Shown here: in pieces, positions 26,674 to 35,918 of the stretch
Position numbering within the stretch: the first letter of the stretch is position 1
Layout: each line of letters begins with the position of its first letter
NCBI RefSeq assembly: GCF_046600735.1
Contig: NZ_JBJMAW010000002.1
Span: 248,001-312,000, forward strand
DNA length: 64,000 bases
Origin: Novilysobacter_A longmucuonensis
GTDB taxonomy: Bacteria > Pseudomonadota > Gammaproteobacteria > Xanthomonadales > Xanthomonadaceae
Reading direction: 5' to 3'
Made by a program: the position numbers and the translations under genes
The notes under the pieces: generated by a model
Told to the model about the DNA's origin: nothing
What the model saw: only the letters and a program-made list of their open reading frames with translations
Databases searched by the model: none

Positions 26674-29600
26674 ATGACCCGACACCCGCGCGCCATGGCA
26701 GGACCAGTCTTGCTTGTGCTAATGCTTATTTTGCCACTCTCGTCTTTTTCCTCGGTTGATTCCGCTGGAGAAGATCTGGTCATCGATGCGCCATGGCGGA
26801 CGGTGCGTGACTACTTACCCGTTCTCTTCTTTACGCCAGATTTTGAAGAAAATGCAGATAGAAAAATAATCAGTTTCAGCCTTCATAATTACGACCCTGA
26901 CTCCCAGCAATCAACGCTGATTTTCGAGGATTCCAGAAATATTGACCTTGGGTTGGAGGAACCGCTTGACGACGACTTTCCTTGTGCTGTCACGTTCCTC
27001 GATCCAGACGGAAGGATCCGCAGCCCAATAACCAAAGGCGAGCAAATACGTAGTTTTTGGCATTATATAGCGCGTGTTCCAGTCGCATGCATAGGAATGG
27101 GTTCGCAGCGTGGCAAGCCTGGCGTACATTACCTATGGGGAACCATTATCTGGGGAGATACTACCATCAACACGCAGCTAGTCGAACTGGCTGGAATCAA
27201 ATCTCTCGCCGACCTGAATGAAATCAACCCTGGAGGAATCAAATCTGACACCAAGGTCTTGCGGGTGGTTGTCACAACCGACGGATTCGCAAAATTCAGC
27301 CCTGTCGATCACCAGTACGATGTCCATGTCCACACCATTGCCGAGCAGACCAAGTGGCATGGCATAACCAATCCGGATGCAGCCAGGAAGGCATTCGGGG
27401 GTCCCGTCGCGATGCTTTTCGAATCTGCGTACGCACTGGGTCTGGTGGATGTGCAGCTCGACAATGCCAACTGGTCTGCCTACAAGAACAAGATCATCAC
27501 CACGGACCATAATGTCTTCTTTTCGGGCCCTCCTTATGATGCCGGGACCCATCCCGGTCACGACGGCCCGACGAGCAAAACCGACGGCAAGGGTGGTGAG
27601 TTTCAATGGTATCGAACTCATTTGGGGGTGCTCGGCGGCGAGGAAATCACAATCCAAGGAGCGAACGGAGTTCCGCACGATAAACTACACACGGACCATC
27701 TCGCGTTTGGCAGCCATCTATTGGCTTACGGCGCTCCGCACTTCGAAGGGCCATGGCACGGCGGGAAAATTGATCTGAACCCAACCAAGGAAGGAGCCGA
27801 TAACAAAATATCGGTCAGCCATGCAATAGCCCGCATGGGGTCATCCGACGGCTTCGGCTATGCGTCTCATCCCGAAAGCAGTTCGATTGGATGGTCCCAA
27901 GACTACTACGAAAGAGCGATTGGGCTGGGGTCATTCAACCGATCGGGAGGCGACAGCCCCATCTTGCAGCGAAACGGCACTGAGTTCGTGTTCAAGGGTT
28001 TGCAAATATGGAACGAACATGACGACATGAAATCGCGGGACAGCGGCGATCTCGAGGTCAGCGAAAGCCACCATTTCAACCCCTTCACCGTTGCCGATAC
28101 CGGACAAAGATTCGAGAAGGCACCTTCAGGCAAAGACTGGCGCCGCGGTCACGATAAAACCTATGAAGCTTACAAACGCCTAGTCAGCCGAGGGCTGGGT
28201 TATTCGCTCAGCGAACGAAGGGAGCATGTCTTTATTCGCAAGCTCTACCTGAGTGCCGGCACCGATGCGCATGGTGATTTCAATTACAGCATGTCGATCC
28301 CGTCTACCGTACTAACCGGAACCGCCGAGGCTATCAATCCTTATTCCAAATCGCTCTCGGCTAACACGAATGCATTTGGAAGGCTGCGAACCTATACGCT
28401 GACCTCTCAACGCTACACCCGGGCCGGCGATGAAATACCGCCCAACTGCCCCGAGTACCCGTTCTGCGGCGGCGTTCACCCCGCCCCCGGCTACTATCCA
28501 TTGGAGGACTACAAGGAAGGCAATACGGTCGTTACCGACGGCCCCGTCGGCAGGTTCTCTGCCGACGCCAATTGTCGCTTCAACTCGGACATGCACAAGC
28601 TGATTTGGCATGACGACCTCTGTCGGTGGGAAAACCACGATGGATTGATCGGCGGACGGGGCGATTTTGATGGTGGGAATACCTTGCTGGCACCCATCGG
28701 AAACGAAGGCGTTTATGTCTATGCACAATGGATTGGAAAGAACGACTACTTGTCCGATCATCTTGCGCAAAGCGGCCCGATGGCGCTCAGGTACGTCAGA
28801 ATCAAGGCTCGTCGTCCAAATTATACTGACATCGGCCCTTCAATCAACGCCGGCCCGCCAAAATCGTTACATATCAACGCACTCACTGATGTTTTGGGTA
28901 GCCCCGCAGTAGTTGAGTTTCCTCGAAAGACAGCGCTCCTCCTGGAGGGGCAATTGGGGCACAGACCGGATGAGACGAAGTTCATCACCAACCCAATGTG
29001 GATAGCGCCCTACAAAATAACCATCGATGGCCCAACTGCGTGCCCGATACAGCCCGGCGCGCTGACTGTGACAGTGGAGTTCGGGCTTTCCATGGATACC
29101 ACTTTGCCGGCCGCTCCAGCGCGTCCGGACGCAGCGCAGGTGGTCGGGGCAATGAAAGCCGCGCCGGCTCGGCAGGTACTTTCACAATCTCTCAACGCCA
29201 CTAATAAAATCGGTCCGGGAAATGGCCCACAGAGCCCCCGAGGCTCGGCGCCTGTGGTAGACGAAATGGCGCCCAAAGACCGCAGCTTCTATGAAGGTAT
29301 CCGGGTTTCTGTGAAGCCTTTGAATTCGATCGGGAACAGCGAAGAGCTTAGTTTCCTCGTGTCACATAACAATGCTCATTGGGAACCGGTGGTATATGGT
29401 GAATTCGGTTCTAACCGCATTCAGGATGCCAAGTACGTCACCAGCAATCGCAAGGCGATCCCATGCGGTGGCGACTGGAATACCGAGCTGCATCGCCCGG
29501 GCCGCGGTTTATCCGCATATGCCGTGATCGTGGATCAGATTCGTGACATGAACCAAAATTATATGAACCCCATTGGTACGACTTTTATGCTCCAGGACAA

Positions 29601-29937
29601 CTCAGGCCCAGGCCATCTTGATCCTAGGGACCACTTTGATCCGAGCCCACGTCGAGTGAAGGAGCGCCCGACTGAAGTCCAGCTTGATTGCAGTGCAGGC
29701 GATGCAAAATTGTGCGGCCGGCACGGTGCGGATTGCGAGGTGCTGGGTTCTGGCAATGATCCAAAAGCTGGCCTGTGCCGCTGGAACTCCGCGACCAGTG
29801 CCGAACAATGCAAGCGAACGGCCGGAATTTGGACAGCGGTGAACTCCCGTTATGCAAAAAACCACCCCGCGGTCCTGCTCGGCACGACCGGGGCTTGCAT
29901 CACCGAAGCGCGGAATCTCTTGGGTGAAATTCAGTGA
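26674..29937 (+). CDS. Large secreted protein with PHP-phosphoesterase metal motifs (1087 aa)
   Basis: A signal peptide (LLVLMLILPLSSFS) precedes about 200 unassigned residues and then a PHP-type set of metal motifs: YDVHVHT (Asp216, His218, His220), TTDHN (Asp278, His279), GGEEIT (Glu323/324), SHP (His399) and SAGTDAHGD (Asp531, His533). This order fits PHP-domain phosphoesterases with a trinuclear centre. The second half has no recognised domain, several Cys and an RCRW-type C-terminal region. Exported PHP proteins of this size are unusual; the substrate is unknown. It is A/T-rich like the gene upstream, and an IS3 relic follows within 20 bases. Confidence 0.75.
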   Translation: MTRHPRAMAGPVLLVLMLILPLSSFSSVDSAGEDLVIDAPWRTVRDYLPVLFFTPDFEENADRKIISFSLHNYDPDSQQSTLIFEDSRNIDLGLEEPLDDDFPCAVTFLDPDGRIRSPITKGEQIRSFWHYIARVPVACIGMGSQRGKPGVHYLWGTIIWGDTTINTQLVELAGIKSLADLNEINPGGIKSDTKVLRVVVTTDGFAKFSPVDHQYDVHVHTIAEQTKWHGITNPDAARKAFGGPVAMLFESAYALGLVDVQLDNANWSAYKNKIITTDHNVFFSGPPYDAGTHPGHDGPTSKTDGKGGEFQWYRTHLGVLGGEEITIQGANGVPHDKLHTDHLAFGSHLLAYGAPHFEGPWHGGKIDLNPTKEGADNKISVSHAIARMGSSDGFGYASHPESSSIGWSQDYYERAIGLGSFNRSGGDSPILQRNGTEFVFKGLQIWNEHDDMKSRDSGDLEVSESHHFNPFTVADTGQRFEKAPSGKDWRRGHDKTYEAYKRLVSRGLGYSLSERREHVFIRKLYLSAGTDAHGDFNYSMSIPSTVLTGTAEAINPYSKSLSANTNAFGRLRTYTLTSQRYTRAGDEIPPNCPEYPFCGGVHPAPGYYPLEDYKEGNTVVTDGPVGRFSADANCRFNSDMHKLIWHDDLCRWENHDGLIGGRGDFDGGNTLLAPIGNEGVYVYAQWIGKNDYLSDHLAQSGPMALRYVRIKARRPNYTDIGPSINAGPPKSLHINALTDVLGSPAVVEFPRKTALLLEGQLGHRPDETKFITNPMWIAPYKITIDGPTACPIQPGALTVTVEFGLSMDTTLPAAPARPDAAQVVGAMKAAPARQVLSQSLNATNKIGPGNGPQSPRGSAPVVDEMAPKDRSFYEGIRVSVKPLNSIGNSEELSFLVSHNNAHWEPVVYGEFGSNRIQDAKYVTSNRKAIPCGGDWNTELHRPGRGLSAYAVIVDQIRDMNQNYMNPIGTTFMLQDNSGPGHLDPRDHFDPSPRRVKERPTEVQLDCSAGDAKLCGRHGADCEVLGSGNDPKAGLCRWNSATSAEQCKRTAGIWTAVNSRYAKNHPAVLLGTTGACITEARNLLGEIQ

Positions 29938-29954
29938 GCCGCAACGTCGATCGA

Positions 29955-30420
29955 TGATGCAGGAGGGCGGGAATAAGGGACGGAGTGGACTGCCCCGCAT
30001 TTCACGGCCAGTTGAATGTCGTTCTCGCCACGAAGTCGCCGCCCCGGTGCCGACCGCAGGTTTCGCCAGCCTGGCGTAACGCCTGCCATATCCGGTCCGA
30101 GCGATGAGCTTCTCGGGTTTGTCCGTGCAGATGCTCGATGCGCTGAAGCAGCCGGGCATCCTCCAACGCACGCGCACTGGGCAGACGAGACCCTGCCAGG
30201 CGTAGAAGCCGCTGGGGCGAGACGCCCAGCACCTGGCATAGTCGCTTCACCAGTTGCCCGGTCTGCGCACGGATCCATGCGTACTGCCCGGCAGCTGCCA
30301 AGCGAAGTACGCCGTCGCTTTTTCTAGAATTTCGTTCTCCTCCTGTAGCCGGGCGTTCTCGCGCTTGAGCACGGACAATTCATTGCTGCCAGCTTTGGGG
30401 CGACCGCTGATCGCGGCCAT
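29955..30420 (-). mobile_element. IS3-family relic (5' half of orfB plus end of orfA)
   Basis: On the minus strand a leucine-zipper end of OrfA is seen (LKRENARLQEENEILEKAT, with an AAAAAG slippery run), followed by an OrfB N-terminus in another frame: YAWIRAQTGQL, CQVLGVS and RTREA/SDRIWQALRQAGE. Several frameshifts are present and the DDE catalytic part is absent. The left edge (GCGGGGCAGTCCACTCCGTCCC on the minus strand) matches the right edge of the IS3 fragment at 52215, so the terminal repeat of the element is kept. Confidence 0.75.
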
Positions 30421-30602
30421 TGCCTCGGACGAGGCGTGTGCCGGATCACGCAACAGACGAACAGACCTGCATGGGCCAACCAGCACGCCCAGATCGAAGC
30501 CGGAACCGCTGCGCGACGGACGCGGCACCGGCAGCGGCGCAGGTCGCCGACCGGCTCGACGCCCGCCCCGGATACTGTTCGCCTCGAAGCCTTGGGTGCG
30601 AC

Positions 30603-31049
30603 CTACCGGTCGGCCGGATCTGTCGCTGCGGACGTATGGAAGCCGGCCGCCTTCTTGGCGGCGTTGCGCGCAGCGAAGTGCGCCAGGGGCTTGGCTAGCA
30701 CGCGCTGGACCTCTCGCCGCTCGGCTTCGTCCGCGCCGAGCCCCGCAGCCTCGGCCAGCGCAAGCAGCGTCACTCCCAGGCCACCGAGCTCCTGAGCCAG
30801 CTCACCCACCGGCTTGGCATATATGTGGTCGATGAGCCGGTGCAGCATGGCGGGATCGCAGCCGCACGCCTGCGCGGTTTCGATGGCCTCCTCGGCCAGC
30901 CGGATGCCACGTTGTTGCACCGACCGCGCATCGTGGTCGCCAAAAGCCGCCACGCACCAGGCATGCGTTTGTGCTTGCCGGCGATCGCGTTCGCATTCCG
31001 CGCCTCCTCGGTCAGGCGCGGCTGGTGGCTTTTCGTCTAGCGTGTTCAT
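30603..31049 (-). CDS. MazG-like nucleotide pyrophosphohydrolase-type protein (148 aa)
   Basis: The start at 31049 has GGAG upstream and gives MNTLDEKPPAAPDRGG. The core has the helical MazG/HisE-like features RLAEEAIETAQACG (EExxE-type metal site) and VGELAQELGGLGVTLLALAEAAGL, with an Asp in LGADEAERREVQRV. Family enzymes hydrolyse nucleoside triphosphates to monophosphate and pyrophosphate. The protein is cytoplasmic. The C-terminus (HFAARNAAKKAAGFH) is close to the usual end. The metal motif is partial, so activity is uncertain. Confidence 0.72.
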   Translation of the reverse strand: MNTLDEKPPAAPDRGGAECERDRRQAQTHAWCVAAFGDHDARSVQQRGIRLAEEAIETAQACGCDPAMLHRLIDHIYAKPVGELAQELGGLGVTLLALAEAAGLGADEAERREVQRVLAKPLAHFAARNAAKKAAGFHTSAATDPADR

Positions 31050-31096
31050 TGCAGCTCCTCCGGCGATGGCCGGAAGAGTACAACGGCAATGCCCGC

Positions 31097-31561
31097 TTAC
31101 TCGACAGGCTCCTCCACCTCCACTGCGATTGCGTCCACCGGCGACTCGAAAGCGATGAACAGTACGCACGCACGGCCCTTGGCGCAGCGCCCCGTGTGCG
31201 GCAGCTTCGCCGGCCCGTACGCGTACGAACCGGGCCGGAGCACCGCAGTGTCGTGGCCGTCATAGGTCACGTGCAGCTCGCCCGAAACCAGCACCATCCG
31301 TTCGGCCGAGGTGTGCCAGTGGGCGGGAATACTGGAATCCGGTGGCAGCTTGAGGAACACGTCGGCGTTGTCGCTGGCCGGATCGCCGTGCAGGACCGCG
31401 ATCGCGCATCCGGACGGCAGGAAATCCGGGCAGGGGCCCCACTGCAGCGCCGGGTCCTGCGCGGTCCACACGAGCGCCGGTTCGGGTTGGGGGGACTGGG
31501 CGGAGGCGGCCGCGCTGCCGAGCAGCGCCAGGACGGCGGTCGAAATCAAGGATGTGCGCAT
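31097..31561 (-). CDS. Secreted cupin protein (154 aa)
   Basis: From the ATG at 31561 there is a signal peptide (MRTSLISTAVLALLGSAAAS, cleavage at AQS). A single cupin domain follows: FLKLPPDSSIPAHWHTSAERMVLVSGEL holds the His-x-His/Glu metal set, and AYGPAKLPHTGRCAKGRAC supplies the last His. It resembles ChrR-like or DUF4437 single cupins that bind metal in the periplasm; the reaction is unknown. The open frame extends upstream antisense to the membrane-protein gene and is rejected. It may be co-transcribed with the MazG-like gene (47-base gap). Confidence 0.82.
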   Translation of the reverse strand: MRTSLISTAVLALLGSAAASAQSPQPEPALVWTAQDPALQWGPCPDFLPSGCAIAVLHGDPASDNADVFLKLPPDSSIPAHWHTSAERMVLVSGELHVTYDGHDTAVLRPGSYAYGPAKLPHTGRCAKGRACVLFIAFESPVDAIAVEVEEPVE

Positions 31562-31665
31562 GGCTCGGCTCCGCTCCGGCGTTGAATCGGCGCGACCCTG
31601 CCGTCCGGCGGGCCGCCCTTCATCCGTGGCAACGCGGACGCCCCGCGGAACCGGCCACCCCTCGA

Positions 31666-32271
31666 TCAACCTACCGGGCTGCGCCCACCAGAGCCCTGCT
31701 CCCGCGCCGCAATCCGGAACAGCTGGGCCGATGCGAGCCACGGCACGGCGAAGAACGCGGCCAGCAGCACGGTCCCGCCGAAGCCGGCGATCAGTGCGAT
31801 TACGGCGATCAGCGCCTGGGCAAGCGCAGTCGCCTCCAGCGCACGGGCCATTGCGCCTGCCCGGAAGCGCGCAACCAGTGCACCGATCGCGCCGACAGCG
31901 AGCACGCCACCGAACATCAGGTTGGCCGGGTTGTCCTCGCTCCCGAAGATGCCGACGGCCAGGTTGATCCAGACCAGGACGAAGGCGGTCACGACCGCAA
32001 CGCCCGCGGCGGCTCGGTAGGCGGTGCTGCCGGTCAGCCGCGCCGCGAGTTCGTAGGTGCCGCAGGCGGCCAGCAGCATGGCACCGGCGACGATGAAGTC
32101 GGTCTCGTCCCAGTTCACTTCGTCGGTGAACTGCATCGCCACCAGAGGCAGCAACAGCAGGCATGCCGCGGTGCCCCATATGGCTTTACTCCAGCGATTT
32201 CCGCGCCGTCCCCTGCCGTTCCCGATATGTCCTGTCACTGCCGTGTCTCCGCGAAAGGTAGGTCGACGCAA
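31666..32271 (-). CDS. Inner-membrane protein of unknown function (201 aa)
   Basis: After a basic N-terminus (GRGRRGNRWSK) five to six hydrophobic segments are visible: AIWGTAACLLLLPLVAM, FIVAGAMLLAACGTYELAA, AAGVAVVTAFVLVWINLAVGIF, LMFGGVLAVGAIGALVA, ATALAQALIAVIALIAGF and VLLAAFFAVPWLASAQLF. The EDNPANLMF loop is characteristic of a small uncharacterised family in Xanthomonadaceae. The exact start is unsure: the ATG at 32271 or a GTG at 32238. It is likely in the same transcript direction as the cupin gene. Confidence 0.75.
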   Translation of the reverse strand: MRRPTFRGDTAVTGHIGNGRGRRGNRWSKAIWGTAACLLLLPLVAMQFTDEVNWDETDFIVAGAMLLAACGTYELAARLTGSTAYRAAAGVAVVTAFVLVWINLAVGIFGSEDNPANLMFGGVLAVGAIGALVARFRAGAMARALEATALAQALIAVIALIAGFGGTVLLAAFFAVPWLASAQLFRIAAREQGSGGRSPVG

Positions 32272-32414
32272 GCTTTCCTCGCGCGGGTGAACGCGTGATG
32301 GGCTCGATGTGAAGCGAACAAGAAGCCGGCGACTTCAACCCCGCTTCACCTTCACCCCATCGCAGCCTCGCACGGCGCAGGCATCGTCATCGGCAATCCA
32401 CTCGCCCGGGCGCC

Positions 32415-33515
32415 ATGGACAACGCAACGACATCCTTCGCCGCCGACGTCGTCATCGTCGGTGCCAGTTTCGCCGGCGCGGCTTGCGCCATCGCCGCCGC
32501 GCAGCGCGGACTGCGCGTGGTCGTGCTCGAGCGCAAGCACGACCCCGGCGACAAACTGCGCACCACCGGCATCATCGTGAAGGAAGCCGCCGAGCAGACC
32601 CTGCTCGGCCATATCCCCGCCGCGATGACACGGCGCATCGAGGAGGTGCGCCTGTACGCGCCGAGCCTGAAACAGATCGCGCTGGCCGCACCGGGCTACT
32701 ACTTCCTCACCACCGACACGCCCGCCGTCATGCGCTGGCTGGCCGACCAGATGCGCGTGCACGGGGTCGACCTGCGCCTTGGCTGCTCGTTCACCAGCGC
32801 CGAGCGCGCGGCCGGTGGCTGGCAGGTCGACGGCGTGGGCACCACGCGCTATCTCGTAGGTGCCGACGGGGCGCGCTCGCGCGTGGCACGTCGCTGCGGG
32901 CTCGGGGAGGTGCGCCAGTTCCTGTACGGCATCGAGTACGAATTTCCGGGCGCGAGCCTCGCCGAGTCCGGTGCGCTGCACTGTTTCATCAGCAAGCGCT
33001 ACGCGCCCGGCTACATCGGCTGGATCGCGCAGAGCCCCACCGGCGTGCAGGCCGGCCTCGCGCTGCGCCACGACCCGGCCCACGCACGCGTGCCCGACAT
33101 CGACGGCTTCCTGTTGCGCGTCGGCCAGGCGGGCGGACTGCGGCGCCATCTCAAACCCGGCCACACCCGCGCCGGCCTGATCCCGTGCAGCGGACCGGTG
33201 TTCGACATGGCCCGCGACCGCGCCATCCTCATCGGCGACGCCGCCGGCATCGTCTCGCCGGTCACCGCCGGCGGCATCCACTCCGCGTGGGAACACGGCT
33301 GGGCCGTGGGCCGCGGCATCGCCGCGTATCTGCGCGACGACGGTGGCGCTCCGGAACAGGTCGCCATCGAGGCCGCCCCACGCTTCCGAACCAAGCGAGC
33401 CCTGCGCTGGGCTTTCGATCGCCTGCAGTTCGACTGGCCCTTCGACCTGCTGCTGTATTCGCCGCCGCTGCGCTGGGCGGCGAAGCAGGTGTATTTCCAT
33501 AAGCGCCGGGAGTGA
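32415..33515 (+). CDS. FAD-dependent oxidoreductase, geranylgeranyl-reductase-like (366 aa)
   Basis: The N-terminus VVIVGASFAGAACAIAAAQRGLRVVVLERK is a Rossmann FAD site of the GASxAG type. GADGARSRVARRCG is the family DG motif, and AILIGDAAGIVSPVTAGGIHSAWEHG binds the FAD ribityl chain. This matches the geranylgeranyl reductase/lipid-saturating branch of the p-hydroxybenzoate hydroxylase family; the substrate may be an isoprenoid or another aromatic compound. It is cytoplasmic with no membrane segment. It is monocistronic, diverging from the membrane protein. Confidence 0.86.
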   Translation: MDNATTSFAADVVIVGASFAGAACAIAAAQRGLRVVVLERKHDPGDKLRTTGIIVKEAAEQTLLGHIPAAMTRRIEEVRLYAPSLKQIALAAPGYYFLTTDTPAVMRWLADQMRVHGVDLRLGCSFTSAERAAGGWQVDGVGTTRYLVGADGARSRVARRCGLGEVRQFLYGIEYEFPGASLAESGALHCFISKRYAPGYIGWIAQSPTGVQAGLALRHDPAHARVPDIDGFLLRVGQAGGLRRHLKPGHTRAGLIPCSGPVFDMARDRAILIGDAAGIVSPVTAGGIHSAWEHGWAVGRGIAAYLRDDGGAPEQVAIEAAPRFRTKRALRWAFDRLQFDWPFDLLLYSPPLRWAAKQVYFHKRRE

Positions 33516-33658
33516 GGCAGGCGGTTAGCGAGGTAGTGCAATGCCCTGTGGTTATTGCGCTCTACGACATGCCTCTTTCTCAGCGCTGCGCTTTTTCGCC
33601 GGTCAGAAAATGGCCAGTTGCTATATTCCCTGCGGGGAACCAATCCAGGGGAAAACTC

Positions 33659-34165
33659 ATGAAATCGATCGTCCACATCGCGCTAATCGCGTCCGCATTC
33701 GTGCTCGGCGGATGTTCCACAAGCCAGAACGTGCTCTTGGCCAAGCAGGCTCCTCCACGTGTCGTCACGGTCGCCCAGGCTCCAGACGCCGGAAACTCGC
33801 CCGAAATGGACACGGCACTGCGCTCTGCCTTGGTCACGGCGGGCTACACAGTGCGTGCACCGTTGGCAGAGGGTGTCCGCAAGTCCGATGAGGTCGATGC
33901 CATCGTCAGCTATGTCGACGTCTGGCGTTGGGACATCGTGATGTACCTCCAGTCGATCGCGATCAAGATGTTCGATGCACAAACGGGTGACCTGCTGGTG
34001 ACCGGCGACTGGAGGAACTCCGCGCTTCATGGTTTTCAGGACGAGGAGGTCGTCGTCGGACGGCTGATCGAGGAAATGTCCGGAAAGCTCAAATCGGCAA
34101 CGGTGGACACCGCCCAGTTGGATGAGGTCGATGCGTCCCATCTTGCTGGAGACCAGATCCCGTAG
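33659..34165 (+). CDS. Small lipoprotein (168 aa)
   Basis: The ATG at 33659 with GGGGAAAA upstream gives MKSIVHIALIASAFVLGGCST, a clear lipobox (VLGGC). The mature part resembles small outer-membrane lipoproteins with an LptE/Sbp-like fold (MDTALRSALVTAGYTVRAPL, AIVSYVDVWRWDIVMYLQ, FDAQTGDLLVTGDW), in which a helix packs on a beta-sheet. The C-terminus is acidic. Function is unknown. The lower Arg and moderate GC are unremarkable. No linked partner is seen. Confidence 0.8.
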   Translation: MKSIVHIALIASAFVLGGCSTSQNVLLAKQAPPRVVTVAQAPDAGNSPEMDTALRSALVTAGYTVRAPLAEGVRKSDEVDAIVSYVDVWRWDIVMYLQSIAIKMFDAQTGDLLVTGDWRNSALHGFQDEEVVVGRLIEEMSGKLKSATVDTAQLDEVDASHLAGDQIP

Positions 34166-34292
34166 GCTGCAATAAGCGAGCTGCCGCCCGACGATGCCGA
34201 CTTGCCGCTGGCGTACTGCGCCAGACTCCCATGGCGTCCGGACACTCATGCGGCGCAATCTCATTGCGTCGGACCGACCTCCGGACGCCCCG

Positions 34293-34925
34293 TCAGGCCT
34301 TGCCCGCGTACTGGTCGACCGCGCCGGCCATCTCTTTGAGCGTCTGCTCCATCCACTTCATGCCATAGGGATAGAAATCCGACTTGTCGCCGGCGTTCCA
34401 GCGCTTCTTCAGCTCGGGATCGGAGAGGTCCCAGTCCCGGCGGATGTCGCGGGTCAGTTGGCGCAGTTCGGCGTGCAGCTCGGCGGTGGAGGGGCGGCCC
34501 CAGTAGTAGTAGCCGTTCCACACCTTGCGGATCTCCAGCCCCGAACCCAGCAGGAACGTGTGCGGGATCATCGGGTAGTGCTGGGTGTCGGTGTACTCGC
34601 AGATGTCCAGGTCGTCGCGTACGTGGTGCTCCTCGTCATAGAGGAACGTGTAGGACGCGCCGAGCTGTTGCCGCAGGTTGTTGGTGGTGTGCCAGTCGTC
34701 GGTGGTGATCACCACCGGGGTGCAGCTGCCCACGACCAGTTGCGAATGGAAGCGCGTCAGCTCCCTGAGCTGCTCGCGGTCCTTCGGGCAGAAGAAGCCG
34801 CGGATGAGTACCACCACCATCGGGTCGGCCTCGCTCTGCAGGGCCGAGAGGCGGCGCGGCGTCTTGGTGTGGTCCGGGAGGACGTAATCGGGGAACGTCT
34901 GCCCCACGTCGATCTTCGGGTTCAT
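34293..34925 (-). CDS. Redoxin/peroxiredoxin-like protein (210 aa)
   Basis: The fold is AhpC/TSA-like: MNPKIDVGQTFPDYVLPDHTK, VVVLIRGFFCPKDREQLRELT (the single conserved Cys in a GFFCPKD motif, where peroxiredoxins have PxxxxC), CTPVVITTDD and IPHTFLLGSGLEIRKVWNGYYYWGRPS. One further Cys (SCTP) and another in ICEYTDT may resolve. It is cytoplasmic. Peroxidase activity is possible but unproven because the usual Thr in PxxxTxxC is replaced. It is monocistronic. Confidence 0.82.
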   Translation of the reverse strand: MNPKIDVGQTFPDYVLPDHTKTPRRLSALQSEADPMVVVLIRGFFCPKDREQLRELTRFHSQLVVGSCTPVVITTDDWHTTNNLRQQLGASYTFLYDEEHHVRDDLDICEYTDTQHYPMIPHTFLLGSGLEIRKVWNGYYYWGRPSTAELHAELRQLTRDIRRDWDLSDPELKKRWNAGDKSDFYPYGMKWMEQTLKEMAGAVDQYAGKA

Positions 34926-35216
34926 GGGCGGCTCCGCGACAGTGAAGGTCGACAGTGCGCCCGGCCGGTTTAACGCGGCGTCAATTCAAGCACAGGGGCG
35001 CCACCTCTTTCCCGCGTGGACCGGATGACGAGTGCAAGCGCTGCACCGGAGGCACCCGCTCAAAGCCGGACATCCAACCTCCGGTCAATCAGGTCGAGCA
35101 GCTTCACAAAGGGCCTGCGGCAAGTGGTTCGAGCGTAGACCGACGATGCGCCGGTTATCCCGTCCCACCGTCACCCGCACGCGCCCGCTGGGCGCCACCC
35201 CGGTTACCCGGGCCGC

Positions 35217-35411
35217 CTACAGCAGGAACCTGCCCGTGGTACGACGCGGTGGGCGTGGCCGGCCTTTCGGCCGCAGCGCCTCCACCACCTCCATGAGTTC
35301 GATCCATGTCTGGATCGGGTCACGCGGTGTGGGCAGCGTGCGAACACCGCCTTCCCCGACCAGCACCACGCCACCGCGGTCAGTCGCCGGTTTCACTGAT
35401 GAGCTCTTCAA
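35217..35411 (-). CDS. Small protein paired with the nucleotidyltransferase (64 aa)
   Basis: The gene overlaps the 3' end of the nucleotidyltransferase gene by 32 bases. A TTG start at 35411 has GGGAGG 7 bases upstream; a GTG at 35396 is the alternative. The product is short, with VVLVGEGGVRTLPTPRDPIQ and WIELMEVVEALRPKG and a basic C-terminus. The tight overlap implies translational coupling and a joint role. I do not recognise a named family. Confidence 0.62.
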   Translation of the reverse strand: MKSSSVKPATDRGGVVLVGEGGVRTLPTPRDPIQTWIELMEVVEALRPKGRPRPPRRTTGRFLL

Positions 35412-35910
35412 AAAGGTCCTCCCGCTCGAATAACTGGAAGTATTCCCTCACCTCCTCCAGATCAAGTCTTGCGTAGTTGGCCCGCAGCAACTCGCGGATA
35501 TCGTCGAGATCGCGCGCCCGCGCCGGATCATTGACGTACCCCTGGAGCTTGAACGCGACCAGCCCCTCGGCACCGATGACACGCAGCCGCCCCATTGGCG
35601 TGTCCCGCTCATCGGCTTCGGCCAACAAGCGGCGGGCAATCGGGCGGGACGCGTACAGCAGGTCGAGGCCTTCCTCACCGCGCAGGTAGTTGGCCGCGTC
35701 CGCGCTACGGTGGATGCAGCGGTAACCCAGGCCGAGGAGGAGATCGTGCAGGTGCTCGGCATCTTCCGCATCGACGAGGAAGTCCACGTCCCGTGTGGCG
35801 CGCACCACGTTGTGGGCGGCAAGTGCGAGCCCGCCGATCAGCGCCGGCGGGGTACGTAGCCGGGAGAACGCGGCGAGCGACTCCCTTATCTGGTCAAGCA
35901 GGCTGGCCAT
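35380..35910 (-). CDS. Nucleotidyltransferase-fold protein, AbiEii-like (176 aa)
   Basis: The protein has the minimal nucleotidyltransferase pattern: ALIGGLALAAHNVVRATRDVDFLV (GG followed by RxTxDxD metal site), later GEEGLDLLYASRP with a third acidic residue, and RLRVIGAEGLVAFKLQGYVNDP before a helical end (RDLDDIRELLRAN). This is the AbiEii/MNT-like group, which includes toxins that nucleotidylate tRNA and inactive relatives. The small gene that overlaps its end is the likely partner; no HEPN or AbiEi gene is present. Confidence 0.8.
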   Translation of the reverse strand: MASLLDQIRESLAAFSRLRTPPALIGGLALAAHNVVRATRDVDFLVDAEDAEHLHDLLLGLGYRCIHRSADAANYLRGEEGLDLLYASRPIARRLLAEADERDTPMGRLRVIGAEGLVAFKLQGYVNDPARARDLDDIRELLRANYARLDLEEVREYFQLFEREDLFEELISETGD

Positions 35911-35918
35911 GGGGCATG

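Noticed and set aside
31097..32179. A long minus-strand frame of 360 codons spanning the cupin and the membrane protein gene.
   Set aside because: The first two-thirds is out of frame with the clear membrane protein and has shadow composition. Only the cupin part from 31561 is real.
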